Origin: Spirochaetes bacterium GWE1_32_154
GTDB lineage: Bacteria; Spirochaetota; GWE2-31-10
Assembly: GCA_001829315.1 (NCBI GenBank)
Contig: MIAY01000025.1
Span: forward strand, 62,928 to 126,927
Length of the DNA stretch: 64,000 nucleotides
Direction of reading: 5' to 3'
In this document: one piece after another, positions 62,277-64,000 of the stretch
Position numbering within the stretch: position 1 is the stretch's first letter
How the letters are laid out: every line of letters begins with the position of its first letter
Program-made: the position numbers and the translations under genes
Notes under the pieces: generated by a model
Told to the model about the DNA's origin: nothing
The model's database searches: none
Seen by the model: the letters and a program-made list of their open reading frames with translations, nothing else

Positions 62277-64000
62277 ATGAGAATATCTTTATTTTTTTGT
62301 GTATCTTTTATAATTTTTTCGTGTAATTTCAGTAATGAATTAGGTTTTTATTTAAGTAATGAAGCACCGGTAATTTCCGGTTCTATCTATACTAATACAA
62401 CAAAACCGCAATGGCAATGGAACGCTCTTCCCGGTGCCGTGAAATACCGGTTTAGAATTGATAAGTCAGAATGGATTGAACAGACTGCATTGTTGTATGT
62501 CTCACCAAAAGAATTAAAAGAAGGTACACATACTGTAGAGCTTCAGGCATACAATAAAGGGAAATGGACCAGTCCGTCATTTTATACCACAATAGTCGAT
62601 TTAACATATCCAGCAATACATCCCGGCAGTTCTCTCTATACAGGTTTGGATAGTGTTGATTTAAAAGCAAATTCGTATGATGAGTTGTCAGGAGTTGGCA
62701 CGATTGCATGGCGTGTTAATCCTGCATCAGCAGTTTTATCAGCCCCCGGTTCGCTTGAAACAACATTGAAACTTTTTGAGTATGGTGAATATACTGTAAC
62801 ACTTCGGGTTACCGATAAAGCGGGGAACGGTAGTGAAAGTTCATTAATAATTTCATATTTCCCTCAAAAAACGTTGTATGTCGCAGCTGATTCAACGAGT
62901 GTAAATCCTACCGGCGAAATAGCAGAGCCATATAAAACAATTTCCCAGGCATTAGCAGTTATTTCTGATAAGGCCGGGTTGGGGTATTTAATTAAAGTTT
63001 CTCAAGGTGATTATTTTGAAAAAATAACCATTAATGCATCCAATATTACGATTGAAGGCAGCTTTGAAAATGTCACAACGATTACTTCATCTTCAAATTC
63101 TCAGGGAAGCATCGATAATCCAAATGCAACGGTTACAATTCAAAACGTTCATAATGTGTCAGTCAGAGGTTTTACAATAATCGCCCCTGATTCTTCCGGT
63201 TCTATGTATTCGAGTGCTATTTTTGCGTCACAATCTGTAGCAGATATACAAAGATGCAGAATATCAGGTTTCAACGGGCAATTCAGTTCGGCAGTAACAA
63301 TAAGCGGAGAAAGTAAAATATCTATTTTCAATAACCTGATTAATGGCGGTGACGGCGTACGAATATCAAGGGGTATTTTTATAACTCCGAAAACATCCAA
63401 TTCTCAACTCATTGCTAATAATACTATTTGCATCGGTACAGGGAAAATGTCTGCATTCGGTGTTCATAGTATGTCTGATCTGCCGGTTTTTATTTACAAT
63501 ACAATTATTGGTGTCGCAGATGGTTTTGATTATACCCTTGTTCAATCTGTTGCGGTAGAGGGCGCTGCTCTTTCATACTATAATGCTATCGGCATACAAA
63601 ATAAAATGCAATTTGTTCCTTATGTTAATGACACATACAGTATTTACAGTCCGGTTTTTTTGTTGCCTGACGGTCTGCCGGCTGGCGGGGAAATTGAGAG
63701 CATAATTAGAAAATGGGGTGTTGATATAAATGTTGTCTTTAACGGCTTGTTTTCCACTGATTTTTTTGGTAACCCGAGAACTTCTGAAAATGGTTTTGGA
63801 TATAGCGTTGGTGCTGTAGAATATGATACAGCTGACCCGGTTCAATGGGGAAGTTTTTCTGAAATACCAATAGTGTTTACTTCGTTTAATTTTTTTAATT
63901 CTATAAACAATCAAAATTATGGTGCGGGACTGCAAAAAGATGGTCGTTTTGCACTGTATGAAAAAGACACTACCGGCAATCAATTTGTATTGGATTATAT
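62277..64000 (+). CDS. right-handed beta-helix lipoprotein, C-terminus cut by window edge
   Basis: The frame opens with ATG 62277 (GGAG upstream) and stays open to the last base, giving 574 codons. A lipoprotein signal (VSFIIFSC) is followed by Ig-like modules: WNALPGAVKYRFRIDKSEWI then DLTYPAIHPGS. From about residue 200, repeated short strands (LYVAADSTSVNP, NPNATVTIQNVHNVSVRGFT then II, SQLIANNTICIG) resemble a pectate-lyase-like or DUF1565 right-handed beta-helix. This is a surface or periplasmic protein that may bind or cleave polysaccharide. The stop lies beyond the window. Confidence 0.75.
   Translation, partial: MRISLFFCVSFIIFSCNFSNELGFYLSNEAPVISGSIYTNTTKPQWQWNALPGAVKYRFRIDKSEWIEQTALLYVSPKELKEGTHTVELQAYNKGKWTSPSFYTTIVDLTYPAIHPGSSLYTGLDSVDLKANSYDELSGVGTIAWRVNPASAVLSAPGSLETTLKLFEYGEYTVTLRVTDKAGNGSESSLIISYFPQKTLYVAADSTSVNPTGEIAEPYKTISQALAVISDKAGLGYLIKVSQGDYFEKITINASNITIEGSFENVTTITSSSNSQGSIDNPNATVTIQNVHNVSVRGFTIIAPDSSGSMYSSAIFASQSVADIQRCRISGFNGQFSSAVTISGESKISIFNNLINGGDGVRISRGIFITPKTSNSQLIANNTICIGTGKMSAFGVHSMSDLPVFIYNTIIGVADGFDYTLVQSVAVEGAALSYYNAIGIQNKMQFVPYVNDTYSIYSPVFLLPDGLPAGGEIESIIRKWGVDINVVFNGLFSTDFFGNPRTSENGFGYSVGAVEYDTADPVQWGSFSEIPIVFTSFNFFNSINNQNYGAGLQKDGRFALYEKDTTGNQFVLDY

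Overview
The window is AT-rich, densely packed chromosomal DNA from a diderm, motile bacterium, most likely a spirochaete. That assignment is an inference. It rests on many lipoprotein signal peptides with Ser or Gly before the lipobox Cys, a chemoreceptor, PAS/GGDEF and histidine-kinase signalling proteins, the rplY - tRNA-Gln - ispE block, LL-diaminopimelate aminotransferase, and surface lipoproteins built from chitobiase-C-type, Big_2 and Listeria-Bacteroides repeats. No ribosomal RNA or other decisive marker is present. The window edges cut one gene on each side: rsmI at the left and a beta-helix lipoprotein at the right.

Layout. 0-4.6 kb: rsmI (partial) diverges from nadC-nadB (NAD synthesis; no nadA seen), followed by a short lipoprotein resembling half of a family-5 solute-binding protein and a small membrane protein. 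4.6-8.6 kb, minus strand: PAS/degenerate-GGDEF protein, metallophosphoesterase lipoprotein, dapL, a small unknown. 8.8-11.2 kb: galE and a MurG/GT28-like glycosyltransferase, with a 58-codon ORF behind a strong Shine-Dalgarno on the other strand. 11.4-16.1 kb: pgsA, a methyl-accepting chemotaxis protein, a YmdB-like phosphodiesterase homologue that has lost most metal ligands, and a small exported protein. 16.2-20.7 kb: an 809-residue single-pass protein with a LysM-like tail converging on a TPR protein. 20.8-24.6 kb: an orphan Cas2-like protein, a DUF3047 protein, a large outer-membrane barrel and a PfkB kinase. 24.5-29.2 kb: a COG2426 membrane protein, a receiver-kinase, an atypical kinase, a VWA protein and a CPBP protease homologue. 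29.2-31.7 kb, minus strand: P-loop/Asp23 fusion, ispE, tRNA-Gln and rplY (bL25).

31.8-35.6 kb holds three copies of an inverted-repeat, hairpin-rich element around a lipoprotein gene with a predicted leaderless promoter, ddl and an unknown gene. 35.6-39.7 kb has a PilZ-like protein, an HD-domain protein, a DivIC/FtsB-like protein and apbE. 39.8-57.6 kb is a large surface/starch region: a barrel protein, then an apparent operon of a 375-residue lipoprotein, a 1519-residue FnIII/Big_2 lipoprotein and a 1971-residue lipoprotein carrying both an isoamylase-type and an alpha-amylase-type GH13 domain. After a terminator comes a separate MalS-like alpha-amylase lipoprotein with six chitobiase-C-type repeats and two starch-binding-like modules. 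57.7-64 kb: an Rpn/PD-(D/E)XK nuclease with in-frame 12-bp repeats, a hybrid histidine kinase, an HExxH protein and the partial beta-helix lipoprotein.

Taken together, the 40-57 kb region looks like a cell-surface alpha-glucan degradation locus. The rest is housekeeping, signalling and envelope genes. No CRISPR array, prophage or complete insertion sequence was seen. The strongest candidate for something undescribed is the structured repeat family at 31.8-35.6 kb.
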